Assembly: GCA_026390655.1 (NCBI GenBank)
Contig: JAPLFN010000104.1
Location: forward strand, 1 to 45,074
Length of the DNA stretch: 45,074 nt
DNA from: Candidatus Kapaibacterium sp.
Lineage (GTDB): Bacteria; Bacteroidota; Ignavibacteria; Kapaibacteriales; Kapaibacteriaceae
Reading direction: 5' to 3'
Part shown: in pieces, positions 27,184 through 36,329 of the stretch
Layout: each line of letters begins with the position of its first letter
Position numbering within the stretch: position 1 is the stretch's first letter
Notes under the pieces: model-generated
Told to the model about the DNA's origin: nothing
Databases searched by the model: none
Seen by the model: only the letters and a program-made list of their open reading frames with translations
Translations under genes and position numbers: made by a program

Positions 27184-28452
27184 ATGGACACCACAAGTAC
27201 TAACCATCCGGAAGAATTACACTGCTCCTTTTGCGGTCGTAGCTCACGCGAGGTTGTAAGCCTTATCGCTGGCAAGGGCGTCTATATTTGCGATATCTGT
27301 GTGCAGAACTCGGTTGAGATTTTGCGCAAGAATCAGCCCACTCCAACCCTTCGTACGGACGCAAAGGCATTGCCTCGGCCTTCCGAGATCAAGCGTCAGC
27401 TAGATAGCCATGTGATCGGGCAAACACAGGCCAAGGAAGTGTTGTCAGTTGCGGTTTACAATCACTACAAGCGTATTCAGGCGGAGAACCTTGTAAGTGC
27501 GTTTGACGACGTTGAAATTGAAAAGAGCAACATTCTGATCCTTGGTCCCACTGGGACGGGAAAGACGTTGTTGGCACAGACTCTCGCACGCATTCTGGAC
27601 GTTCCCTTTGCGATCGCTGACGCCACCACACTTACGGAAGCCGGTTACGTTGGAGACGACGTTGAATCTATCATTGTAAACCTGCTCCAGAACGCCGACT
27701 ATAACGTTGAACGCGCCGAGCGCGGCATTATCTATGTTGACGAAGTTGATAAGATCACCCGCAAGAGTGATTCTGCGTCGATCACGCGAGATGTTTCAGG
27801 CGAAGGCGTTCAACAGGGTCTCCTCAAGATTCTTGAAGGTACGATAGCGGGTATCCCTCCTAAGGGCGGCCGCAAACACCCTGAGCAGCCCCTTATCTAT
27901 GTGAACACGCGCAATATCTTGTTCATCTGCGGTGGTGCTTTTGAAGGTTTAGAAAAGATCATTGCGCGGCGCAAGCGTCCATCAACGATGGGCTTTATGG
28001 CGCAGACTCCAGCTACGGTTGAAGAATCCACCGAACTTCTTCGCATCGTTGAGCCGGAAGATCTCATGCATTTCGGATTTATCCCGGAATTCATTGGCCG
28101 TCTCCCTGTGATCACAGCGTTGGATCCACTCAGCGACGAAGCGATGCTTGACATTCTAACGAACCCTCGCAACGCGATCGTTAAACAGTATCAAAAGCTT
28201 CTCCTGCTTGAAGGCATAGAGTTGCAGTTTGAGCACGAGTCGCTCTTGAAGATCGTTGCCCGGGCCAAGGGGCGTAGAACCGGAGCCCGCGCTCTTCGGG
28301 GTGTTATGGAAGAAGTGATGAACCCGATCATGTACATGCTGCCAGACGCAGGAAATGTGCGGAAGTGCGTTATCACGAGTGAAGTGGTAGAGCGGGGCGC
28401 TCCGCCACTACTAGAACTCAGCGAACAGGTCAGCGCCCGCGGTCGTGCATAG
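27184..28452 (+). CDS. clpX: ATP-dependent Clp protease ATP-binding subunit ClpX
   Basis: A 422-aa AAA+ unfoldase. The N-terminal zinc-binding domain has Cys14, Cys17, Cys36 and Cys39 (CSFC and CDIC). The AAA+ core has Walker A GPTGTGKT (121-128), Walker [11 protein letters not shown], the pore loop [10 protein letters not shown], and a sensor region near RRTGARALR. The length is standard. ClpX recognises tagged substrates, unfolds them and passes them to ClpP encoded just upstream. The last 23 bp overlap the convergent GT4 gene; no hairpin terminator is seen between them. Confidence 0.98.
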   Translation: MDTTSTNHPEELHCSFCGRSSREVVSLIAGKGVYICDICVQNSVEILRKNQPTPTLRTDAKALPRPSEIKRQLDSHVIGQTQAKEVLSVAVYNHYKRIQAENLVSAFDDVEIEKSNILILGPTGTGKTLLAQTLARILDVPFAIADATTLTEAGYVGDDVESIIVNLLQNADYNVERAERGIIYVDEVDKITRKSDSASITRDVSGEGVQQGLLKILEGTIAGIPPKGGRKHPEQPLIYVNTRNILFICGGAFEGLEKIIARRKRPSTMGFMAQTPATVEESTELLRIVEPEDLMHFGFIPEFIGRLPVITALDPLSDEAMLDILTNPRNAIVKQYQKLLLLEGIELQFEHESLLKIVARAKGRRTGARALRGVMEEVMNPIMYMLPDAGNVRKCVITSEVVERGAPPLLELSEQVSARGRA

Positions 28453-29638
28453 ACAGCGCTTCTCGAATCGCCTCATCGAGCGCAGTACGCGTCTGCTCCA
28501 TCCTGAACTTCTCTACGATAAACTCCCTGCCTCGTAGTCCCAGATGTTGCGCTTCATCTGCATTCTCGAGAAGCCGAATCATCTGATTGGCTATTGATTG
28601 CGCGTCTTCACCGATAAGAATGTCTCGTTCAGCCACTGCACCAAGTGGCTGTGCACTAATCGGCGTTGTTATGCATGGAATTGCCATCGCCATTGCTTCA
28701 AGGAGTTTGTTTTGCAGACCGGTCCCGGTCTGCATCGGCGCAACAAACACTCGTGATGATGCATAGCACGTGCGTATGTCATCAACCCAGCCAGTTACGC
28801 GTACGCGCTCTGAGGCAAGTGACCGTGCACGCCTATCAGGCGTAGCGCCTGCTATCTGTACGCTCACAGTGGGCAAAGCAGACCACACTATTGGCATGAT
28901 CTTTTCAACCAGGAAGCATGCGGCAACAACATTCGGGGGGTAGTTCATGTTCCCCACGAACAGTACGTCCACAATCTTCTCACACGAGCGTGGAGAGAAG
29001 TAGTCAGCATCAAGACCATTTGGCAGAACGGTCATTGCGTCTCCACCACTCGTCATCACGCTACGATCCTGCTCCGAAATAATGATGTGCTTGTGAAACC
29101 AACTGAATGACGACGATTCAAACTGGCGCACGAGCCGAAGCTCTCGCGTATAAAACGGTCGCAGAAACCAAGGAGCAGTTCGAACTCGTTGCTCAGTGCC
29201 AACGGAGAAAGCGTCTTGATAATCTATCACTGCAGGGATGGAGGACCTATCACGAGAAAGGTAGTTGGCCATCCGAATCAACTGGCAATAGACGACGTTC
29301 GGCTGAACAGCTGAGATTTTCGCATCTATCAATGCCTGCGCGTGTGGCGAGTAGAAATAGCCGACCTGAAGAGGAAGACCCAACACAAAGGACCGTGCAA
29401 GATTCATAACTCGTGTGGCAAGAGGAAGCGATATCACTTCAACTGATGCACAGAAGGGGCTCACCATCGCTAGGTGAAGCGCTGTTACTTCAACATCAGA
29501 AACCGCTACGAGGTGAACCTCATATCCAGACATGGAGAGGTTCTTGAGGTGTTGGAATGCTCGCAGCTTGTCGCCTTTCTCCAATGGATATGGAAATCGC
29601 GACAGAAGAACGAGGACCTTGATGGGTGGGGTATTCAT
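28430..29638 (-). CDS. Glycosyltransferase family 4 (group 1)
   Basis: A 402-aa cytoplasmic GT-B enzyme. The N-terminal half has [15 protein letters not shown], common to a subgroup of GT4 proteins related to sugar transferases (TIGR03087-like). The C-terminal half has [26 protein letters not shown] and [19 protein letters not shown] with the catalytic E-x7-E-type region. It probably transfers a sugar from a nucleotide donor to an exopolysaccharide or O-antigen intermediate. It lies downstream of the DUF1501 gene on the same strand (36-bp gap), which may be chance. Its 3' end overlaps clpX by 23 bp. Confidence 0.9.
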   Translation of the reverse strand: MNTPPIKVLVLLSRFPYPLEKGDKLRAFQHLKNLSMSGYEVHLVAVSDVEVTALHLAMVSPFCASVEVISLPLATRVMNLARSFVLGLPLQVGYFYSPHAQALIDAKISAVQPNVVYCQLIRMANYLSRDRSSIPAVIDYQDAFSVGTEQRVRTAPWFLRPFYTRELRLVRQFESSSFSWFHKHIIISEQDRSVMTSGGDAMTVLPNGLDADYFSPRSCEKIVDVLFVGNMNYPPNVVAACFLVEKIMPIVWSALPTVSVQIAGATPDRRARSLASERVRVTGWVDDIRTCYASSRVFVAPMQTGTGLQNKLLEAMAMAIPCITTPISAQPLGAVAERDILIGEDAQSIANQMIRLLENADEAQHLGLRGREFIVEKFRMEQTRTALDEAIREALSMHDRGR

Positions 29639-29674
29639 CTGGAAGGACGAATATACCCACCCTCAACGTCAAGG

Positions 29675-31201
29675 TTATCTCACTACCACCATTGCTTGCG
29701 TTCTACGATCGCCATTAGCGCGCAATTGAACGAAGTAGGTGCCACTTGGCAGATTGTTCACAACGAACGATTGTACGTAGGCACCCGGTGATTGATCCTC
29801 GTTCACCAGTGTTGCTACGTGGAACCCGATACTGTCAAAAATCTCAAGTCGAACATTCTGCGATGTCTTTAGAGTATATCGGATAGATGTCTCCGTGCGA
29901 ACCGGGTTTGGAGCAATAGGATCTAAACTAAAAGTATCTGCGATCTGTGTGTCATCAACATCGGTTGTAGACTTTTTAATGACGCGGACGGTCTTGAATT
30001 CATCAAAAAGAACATTCCGGATCACGGTTGGGCTTGCACTAAACCATTGCTCAAGAACACTTGCATAGATCTGACGGAAGTCATACTGCATCTTCAAATT
30101 CTTGTTGTCGAGATCGGTAAGGCTTGGATTGGTGCCGATGATGCCGTCTTCAACCGGAATTCCAAAGAAGAATAGCGGTGCTGCGGTTCCGTGATCAGTA
30201 CCGAGACTGAGATTTGATTCGACACGACGTCCGAATTCAGAGAACGTCATGGACACTACGCGCTCGCCCGCTCCAAGTGCTTCGATATCCTTTTGGAAGG
30301 CAGAGACAGCGTCTGAAACTTGCTTGAGAAGACCGGCATGAGCGCCGATCGTTGTGTCTGACGCATCTACCTGTGCCGCGTGGGTATCAAACCCACCCAT
30401 TTGTACAACGTACACGCGTGTCTTTAAGCCACCCGCAATCAGACGCGCAACGATCTTTAGCTGATCTGCGAGCTTGTTCGCTGTTGGATACGTCTCCTTG
30501 TTCGTTGCTTTGTCAGCAGCGGCCTTGATGACAGTAGAGAATTGCTGAGACTTGACCTGAACGTCGCGGACGTACGTGATATTATCCGCGGCGTACTTCG
30601 ACGATGGTAGGTCAGATCCAGGAGTGTCAGAACCGCTGACGAGACGATAGAACGACTCAGGATCCTGAAGTGCAATTCCCATGGATTGATGGTTCAGACC
30701 GGTTAGGGCTAGACTCGCCACAGCCGTCATCTGAATAGCAATTGGATCAGGCATTGCCGCATTGGGATATCCATCCGGATAGTTTGGGTATTCACCATTG
30801 AGATACCTGCCAAGCCAGCCCGAGTTCTCGTCTACGTTAGATGCACTACCGGTCATCCAAATATCCGTTGACCGAAAGTGTGAAAGGTTCGGATTTGGAT
30901 ACGTGACGCCTTGCACAAGGTTAACCTTCTTCTGATTCCAGAGAGCATGCACCCCTGTCATGGCAGGGTGAACGCCTACGTCGTCGCGAAGCTTGAGCAC
31001 AGCATTCTCTGGTATTGCGATATTTCCGCGAAGCCCCTTATACGTGCTGTATTCGCTCAGCGGGACCACCATGTTCAGCCCGTCATTGCCGCCACTAAGC
31101 TGTATGAGAACCAGCACACGGTCCGTGTCAGATTCAACATTAAAGAGGTCATGCAAGACCGGGCCATCAAATGCCTGCAGGGGCAGTCCGTTTAACAGCA
31201 T
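29675..31201 (-). CDS. DUF1501 family secreted protein with T9SS type A sorting domain
   Basis: A 508-aa protein of the DUF1501 (sulfatase-like fold) family: LIQLSGGNDGLNMVVP, GVHPAMTG, LSHFRSTDIW, GGFDTHAAQ and TFSEFGRRV are family signatures. The last 80 residues (from LDPIAPNPVRTETSIRY to AMVVVR) are a type IX secretion C-terminal sorting domain, so the protein is exported and anchored at or released from the surface. The start is uncertain. ATG 31201 overlaps the upstream DUF1800 gene by 35 bp but leaves only a short leader (LLNGLPLQAF). The in-frame upstream sequence contains an Arg-Arg plus hydrophobic stretch like a signal peptide and reaches an ATG at 31306. DUF1501 usually pairs with DUF1800, as here. 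Confidence 0.9.
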   Translation of the reverse strand: MLLNGLPLQAFDGPVLHDLFNVESDTDRVLVLIQLSGGNDGLNMVVPLSEYSTYKGLRGNIAIPENAVLKLRDDVGVHPAMTGVHALWNQKKVNLVQGVTYPNPNLSHFRSTDIWMTGSASNVDENSGWLGRYLNGEYPNYPDGYPNAAMPDPIAIQMTAVASLALTGLNHQSMGIALQDPESFYRLVSGSDTPGSDLPSSKYAADNITYVRDVQVKSQQFSTVIKAAADKATNKETYPTANKLADQLKIVARLIAGGLKTRVYVVQMGGFDTHAAQVDASDTTIGAHAGLLKQVSDAVSAFQKDIEALGAGERVVSMTFSEFGRRVESNLSLGTDHGTAAPLFFFGIPVEDGIIGTNPSLTDLDNKNLKMQYDFRQIYASVLEQWFSASPTVIRNVLFDEFKTVRVIKKSTTDVDDTQIADTFSLDPIAPNPVRTETSIRYTLKTSQNVRLEIFDSIGFHVATLVNEDQSPGAYVQSFVVNNLPSGTYFVQLRANGDRRTQAMVVVR

Positions 31202-32855
31202 AGGCAGGATCAAGATTCGTCTTAACGGCCTTAAGGGCGGCAGTATTCGTAGGATTGTTTGCGTAAGAGTTCCACAAGTCCGTCCATTCGTAGTATCGGC
31301 CACCATTCATGAGAACGTCTTCAGCGAGCTTCATGCGTGTCTCTTCGGAGAACGGAACGGCAAAAAAGATCTCGTTGAGGACATCGATGAGCTTAAGCGA
31401 ATCCTCTACTCCAATAAGCCCCTTAACAAACATCGGCGTGTCAATGATGGGCTTCTTACCAAGAGAGTTGTTGTTCGTTAACATCGCGTCACCGAAGCCA
31501 TCGCGTATCGGCAGAGTGGCTGTTGATAGCCACATACGATAGTAGTCTGGTGATTGATAGTACGCCTCCCACCCAGCTACGCTAGCTGGCTCAACGAGAT
31601 CCATTTGAAGCGCAGCTAAAGAAGCGGCAAATCCCTGATAGAAGCGGGTGTTCTGCGTTGGATCGGAAGGTGGCGTCCACGTAGTTGCTGTACGCAAAAG
31701 TCCGAAGACCAAGTCTGCCGGACTACGCAACTGCGCTCCGCGTAACGATGCATCAAAGAAATGGTCCGAAGCGAGAAGTTTTCGAAGCACCGGCCCAACA
31801 ACAAATCCACTCTGCCTCAGTTCCGTCGCAAGTGGGACGATGATGTCTCTTTGGATCTCTTCTGTGATTTCGCTGTTAACAAACCAACGATAGAGTTTGC
31901 CGACGATGTACAATGCCGTTGCATCTTGGCCAAAAATCATATCAAGTAACTCATTCAATTCGTCGAGACCGCCGTTGATGCCGGTTCGCCCCTTGATCAC
32001 CTTGTTTTGATAACGAGGAGAAAAGGTTTTATCGGAGGTATCATGATTATTCGCAATAAACACCGTGTTCGGATTATCAGCGAACATCGGTGGAGCTTTA
32101 GGCTCGTTGTCTCGCAGATCCTTGTCACCAGTTGTTAGAATGAGATCTCTCTGCCCAAACTCTCGCCATCCGGTGAGCACCTTTGCAGCCGCACGAACGT
32201 CCTGCTCGGTGTAGTTTGTGTAATCACCCTGAGAAACCTCCGGACCCTTGCCAATCGTGAACAACTCTTGCAGTTCACGGCCATAATTCTCGTTAGCACT
32301 ACCTTTTGTGTTGGTATTGCCGTTCAGGAACCGGAGCATAGCTGCATCTAATGTTACACGGCGTGCCATATCCCTGAAGTTTCCGAAAGCATTCGCGCGA
32401 AGGTAGGCTAAGAGGTTGAATGAGAATATCCCATTCTGCACCGTGTTCATCTGCGTCGAGAAATGATTTGACCAAAAGAGTGTGAGCTTCTCATGAATCG
32501 AGACCGGAGAATGGATCATTTGCTTTACCCACCACGTTTTGGTGGTCGCATTGTAGAACCCATCGCCCTTCTGAAGATCATACGCAGTAGAGGTGGATGC
32601 GTCGAGAGGATTGGAAATCACAACAGTCTTTGTCCACACCTGATTCTCATCTGGGACCCATTTTGATCCGTCGAGTGTATTAGTTGGTGGGGTTGGCTTT
32701 GGTAGCGGGGTAAACAACGCCGTGAGCGTTTTGTCAAGCCCATCTGTCACCGCTTTGTTTAATTGGTCGTTTGTAGCACCAAAAGAAGCTCTTCGAAGCA
32801 GATGTGCTGCTTCGCGTCGCGTCCATGGTCCCGAATACGTCTTCAGCTTTGCCAT
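31167..32855 (-). CDS. DUF1800 family protein
   Basis: A 562-aa protein. GAGAGGG lies 5 bases before the ATG at 32855 and decides the start against an ATG at 32876. The N-terminal TRREAAHLLRRASFGAT motif, the central SPVSIHEKLTLFWSNHFST, the GNTNTKGSANENYGRELQEL region and AAKVLTGWR are all hallmarks of DUF1800. No obvious signal peptide is seen. The biochemical role is unknown; in many Bacteroidota and Planctomycetota it occurs next to DUF1501 and is thought to act in an exported assembly. Its 3' end overlaps the DUF1501 start, so the two are translationally coupled. Confidence 0.93.
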   Translation of the reverse strand: MAKLKTYSGPWTRREAAHLLRRASFGATNDQLNKAVTDGLDKTLTALFTPLPKPTPPTNTLDGSKWVPDENQVWTKTVVISNPLDASTSTAYDLQKGDGFYNATTKTWWVKQMIHSPVSIHEKLTLFWSNHFSTQMNTVQNGIFSFNLLAYLRANAFGNFRDMARRVTLDAAMLRFLNGNTNTKGSANENYGRELQELFTIGKGPEVSQGDYTNYTEQDVRAAAKVLTGWREFGQRDLILTTGDKDLRDNEPKAPPMFADNPNTVFIANNHDTSDKTFSPRYQNKVIKGRTGINGGLDELNELLDMIFGQDATALYIVGKLYRWFVNSEITEEIQRDIIVPLATELRQSGFVVGPVLRKLLASDHFFDASLRGAQLRSPADLVFGLLRTATTWTPPSDPTQNTRFYQGFAASLAALQMDLVEPASVAGWEAYYQSPDYYRMWLSTATLPIRDGFGDAMLTNNNSLGKKPIIDTPMFVKGLIGVEDSLKLIDVLNEIFFAVPFSEETRMKLAEDVLMNGGRYYEWTDLWNSYANNPTNTAALKAVKTNLDPAYAVKRTAPAGI

Positions 32856-32989
32856 AGTACCCTCTCGGAAAATCAATCGTGATGTCTACCTCTAGAAACC
32901 TGGCCTCTGTGTTCCATCTAGTGGCATCGTTTAACGTGGGTAATATACCAGAATGCGATTGTTCGTTACGAGTCTAGGGGGTAAGCCGA

Positions 32990-34717
32990 ATGTTATCTTC
33001 GTTGAACACCTTCAGAACATCAAAGAACATGAGCCCCGTAAAAGCGCGAATAGCCATCGTAGTCGTCTCCGCCCTGCTCTTTCTACCCTTCCTCGGTAGT
33101 GTTCGCCTGTTCGACTGGGATGAGGTGAATTTCGCCGAATGTGCCCGAGAAATGATCGAAACGGGCGATTATTTACATGTTCAGGTCGATTTTCGACCTT
33201 TTTATGAAAAGCCTCCGGTGTTCATTTGGCTACAAGTTCTGTCAATGAAGGCCTTTGGAGTGAACGAATTCGCCGCCCGGCTTCCAAATGCAGTGATTGG
33301 AATCGTGACGATGCTGGTTCTGTTTTCGATCGGGACGAGGGTCCATAGTCAGCGCTTCGGATTCCTATGGTGTATTGTTTATGCTGGATCTCTCCTGCCC
33401 CATTTCTACTTCCGATCGGGAATCATCGACCCGCTTTTCAACCTGTTCATCTTTCTCGGTGTTTGGTCGGTAATGGGAGTTGTTGAAAGAAGGTTGTTCC
33501 GGAATGAATGGGGCTCAGGCTTGCTCGCGGGAATCTGGGCAGGATTGGCCGTCATGACCAAGGGGCCGGTTGGATTTGGGATCGTAATGCTTACAACGGG
33601 TATCGCCTGGCTCGTGTTGCGCAAACAAATGCCCCTTCCATGGCGAAAGGTGATTGCAGCTACTGTTTCAGCAGTACTCATCGGCTCTGTCTGGTTCGTT
33701 GTTGACTACATCCAGAACGGACCAACCTTCATCATGGAGAATCTCGCCTACCAAGTGCGACTTCTCACAACTGGCGATGCTGGGCACGAGCAGCCTTGGT
33801 ACTATCACAGCGTAGTGTTGCTCATCGGATGTTACCCGGCGTCCATCTTTTTCTTTAGCGGATTGCGATCTCAGCCTGATGAAGAAAACAGCCACCGCGT
33901 AATGCGTGTATGGATGACTGTGCTGTTCTTTGTTGTTCTTGTGCTTTTCTCGCTCGTGAAAACCAAGATCGTTCACTATAGTTCGATGACCTACCTTCCG
34001 ATGACCTACATAGCGGGGGTTGCCATCGAACGATGGATCACCAATCGGGCCACGTGGCGATGGTTTCGCACATCGGCTCTCTTTTCCATCGCAATTCCCC
34101 TAAGCGCACTGGCGTTTCTCGTTCCATGGGCGTTCATGCACCGCGAATGGCTACTGAGGTTGCCTACATTTAGAGACCAATATCTGCGTGCCGCGATTCT
34201 CCGCGATGTAAGCTGGTCAGGCGTGGAGCCATACATCTCTGTTGTGCTCATTGTTGGTCTCGTAGCAGCTTGGTATCTCCAACGAAGAACATTGCGTTTT
34301 CAATCTATTGTCGTGCTCTTCGGCAGCGTGATGGTCTTTATCTCGCTCTATCTTCCTTTCGTACTGCCTCGCATTGAACCGTACACGCAAGGAGCTGCGG
34401 TTGACTTCTACGAGTCGCTGCATGGAAAAGACGTGTATGTGAAGCCCCTTACCATGAAGAGCTATGCGCATCTTTTCTATTCAGGCAAGCCTCAGTATCT
34501 CAGTAGTGCCGCACGAAACATGCCTGCTGATGCTTGGGAGCCTTGGCTACTGGATGGTGAGATAGACAGACCCGCATATTTCGTCGCGAAGATCAGTGAC
34601 GCAGCGCCTTGGCGCGCGCACTCTCATCTCCGAGTCATTCGCGAAGAAGGGGGCTTTGTGTTCTTTGAGCGCGTCAGGGCTTCGACGGGTCCGCCTGCAC
34701 AGCCCCATACCCACTGA
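32990..34717 (+). CDS. Glycosyltransferase family 39-like (ArnT/PMT superfamily)
   Basis: A 575-aa integral membrane protein with about 10 to 12 helices. The first periplasmic loop has FDWDEVNFAECAREM, the acidic catalytic motif of GT-C enzymes such as ArnT and PMT, followed by RPFYEKPPVFIWLQ. These enzymes transfer sugars from polyprenyl-phosphate donors to lipid A, proteins or glycans at the periplasmic face. AGGGGG lies 8 bases before the ATG at 32990, which favours this start over the ATG at 33029. The last 44 bp overlap the convergent DUF1573 gene. The 134-bp gap before it shows no recognisable regulatory site. Confidence 0.92.
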   Translation: MLSSLNTFRTSKNMSPVKARIAIVVVSALLFLPFLGSVRLFDWDEVNFAECAREMIETGDYLHVQVDFRPFYEKPPVFIWLQVLSMKAFGVNEFAARLPNAVIGIVTMLVLFSIGTRVHSQRFGFLWCIVYAGSLLPHFYFRSGIIDPLFNLFIFLGVWSVMGVVERRLFRNEWGSGLLAGIWAGLAVMTKGPVGFGIVMLTTGIAWLVLRKQMPLPWRKVIAATVSAVLIGSVWFVVDYIQNGPTFIMENLAYQVRLLTTGDAGHEQPWYYHSVVLLIGCYPASIFFFSGLRSQPDEENSHRVMRVWMTVLFFVVLVLFSLVKTKIVHYSSMTYLPMTYIAGVAIERWITNRATWRWFRTSALFSIAIPLSALAFLVPWAFMHREWLLRLPTFRDQYLRAAILRDVSWSGVEPYISVVLIVGLVAAWYLQRRTLRFQSIVVLFGSVMVFISLYLPFVLPRIEPYTQGAAVDFYESLHGKDVYVKPLTMKSYAHLFYSGKPQYLSSAARNMPADAWEPWLLDGEIDRPAYFVAKISDAAPWRAHSHLRVIREEGGFVFFERVRASTGPPAQPHTH

Positions 34718-35381
34718 GTTCGATCCGCTCGTAACCCGGTATCGTTGTGGAAAGAACTGCCTCAACCTGAAATGGTCCAGGCTTAATCGGTATATATCGG
34801 AAGACGATATCAGCCGACTTGCCCTTCGTTAGCACCAACGGCATCGGTGTCACAACCTGTAGCCCTACCGACGCAGTAGAGGCAACGATGGTCACGGAGG
34901 TGTCGGCGTTCACGGTTACATTGATCACTGCCTTCGTCTCCTGACCTACTCCACCGCGATCAAAAGCTAAGAAGCTTGAGGCCAGCTGGATTGGACGTTG
35001 AACTTCTGCTTTTAAACGAAGCACGTGCGCACCACTAGGGTCATTCGAAAAAACGGTGACATACTTTGCAAGGGAGCCACTGCCGGTAGGTAGACTCAAC
35101 GTGATATTGATTGACGTCTCCTCTCCGGGTGCTAGCGTATCTCTTTCAATAGGCGCAGATGTGCATCCGCACTGAACGCGGACATTTGAGATAATGAGAA
35201 CACTATCGCCGAGATTTTTAACAGGCACACGTGCCTTCACCGTCTGCTTTTCAGTAAGAGGACCGGAAGGCGTCACAACGCCCCAATCGACCTCGTTTTG
35301 AATTCCTATCTTCGGTTGCGCTACACAAATATTCAATGTATACACAAGGAAGATGTAGATAACGATCGGTAGTTTGCACAT
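34674..35381 (-). CDS. DUF1573 domain exported protein
   Basis: A 235-aa protein. The ATG at 35381 has AAGGA 8 bases upstream and a signal peptide follows (LPIVIYIFLVYTLNICVAQ). The DUF1573 signature is present: an NLGDSVLIISNVRVQCGCTS segment, then LAPGEE, then VTVFSND. These Ig-like beta-sandwich domains are frequent in secreted Bacteroidota proteins and their role is unknown. A second beta-sandwich-like repeat (about 130-225) follows. The gene is divergent from the lytic transglycosylase, with the two ATGs only 3 bp apart, so promoters must lie inside the neighbouring coding regions or be shared. Confidence 0.85.
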   Translation of the reverse strand: MCKLPIVIYIFLVYTLNICVAQPKIGIQNEVDWGVVTPSGPLTEKQTVKARVPVKNLGDSVLIISNVRVQCGCTSAPIERDTLAPGEETSINITLSLPTGSGSLAKYVTVFSNDPSGAHVLRLKAEVQRPIQLASSFLAFDRGGVGQETKAVINVTVNADTSVTIVASTASVGLQVVTPMPLVLTKGKSADIVFRYIPIKPGPFQVEAVLSTTIPGYERIELSGYGAVQADPSKP

Positions 35382-35384
35382 GAC

Positions 35385-36329
35385 ATGTCCTTGATAACTC
35401 TCATACAATCGGCAACCACCATGGTCTTGCTCGCAAGTGCAATGGTGGTTCCCGTCAACAACCACGCATTAAGTGTTCAGGGAGACGACCTTGTGCCATC
35501 TCCTGAAATCGGCTTAACGCATCTCTCCCGTGCTGCACGAATAGCGAGGGAACAGGGGGTTGACTCAGCGTTTGTTGCATTGCTGCTACGAACATCACAA
35601 ACAGAATTCAACGATCGATTTGTTCGCATCAACGTCACAAACTACGCGCAGAAGACGGATTATACACACAATCACAATGAGTTGGGGATACGAAAGGTAC
35701 GGGTGTTCGTGGAGGAGCACGACTCGATTCTCGTGCGTGTGGACTCACTCTATGGTGTGTCCCCCGACGTCATTGCGTCGCTCCTTTGGGTAGAGTCAAA
35801 ACACGGTACGGTCTTGGGCAAGTACCACGTACCGAGTGTCTATTTGAGCATTTTACTGTCGTGCGAGCCCGAGTTTCTCGTTCAGAATACTGGTGCCGTT
35901 ATGACAAGTATGGGGCTGGACTCTACCAAACTCGATAGTGTTTACGCCGTAGTAGAGCGCAAGGCAGCAAGGAAGGTTCTGTGGGCGGCCGAGCAGCTTA
36001 AGGCTCTCAGCGCAATTGAACGCAGAGGTACAATGAATACGGTTCAGTTATATGGCTCTTGGGCAGGCGCGTTTGGAATGACACAGTTCATCCCATCATC
36101 CTATCTTTCGTGGGCAGTTGACGGAGACGGGAATGGCATCATCGATCTAAATGATCTCGATGATGCCATCTATAGTGTCGCGAACTACCTTAAGAGTAAC
36201 GGCTGGGGCGAATCTCTTTCACAACAACGTGCTGCTGTGTATCACTACAACAACAGCCAATCATACGTTGACGCTGTTCTTACGCTTGCGCGGAAGGCAC
36301 GGGTGCGGCTAGACGCTCCGCTTCGGTGA
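35385..36329 (+). CDS. Lytic murein transglycosylase, MltB-like
   Basis: A 314-aa exported protein. Signal-like hydrophobic residues (MVLLASAMVVP) follow either the ATG at 35385 or the one at 35421; no ribosome-binding site decides. The SLT_2/MltB core shows VESKHG with the catalytic Glu near residue 137. GSWAGAFGMTQFIPSSYL and DGDGNGIIDLNDLDDAI with VANYLKSNGW are diagnostic. The enzyme cleaves the MurNAc-GlcNAc bond to form 1,6-anhydro ends in peptidoglycan. The Asp-rich DGDGNG segment looks like an EF-hand-like calcium loop. The 3' end overlaps the convergent peptidase gene by 50 bp. Confidence 0.92.
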   Translation: MSLITLIQSATTMVLLASAMVVPVNNHALSVQGDDLVPSPEIGLTHLSRAARIAREQGVDSAFVALLLRTSQTEFNDRFVRINVTNYAQKTDYTHNHNELGIRKVRVFVEEHDSILVRVDSLYGVSPDVIASLLWVESKHGTVLGKYHVPSVYLSILLSCEPEFLVQNTGAVMTSMGLDSTKLDSVYAVVERKAARKVLWAAEQLKALSAIERRGTMNTVQLYGSWAGAFGMTQFIPSSYLSWAVDGDGNGIIDLNDLDDAIYSVANYLKSNGWGESLSQQRAAVYHYNNSQSYVDAVLTLARKARVRLDAPLR

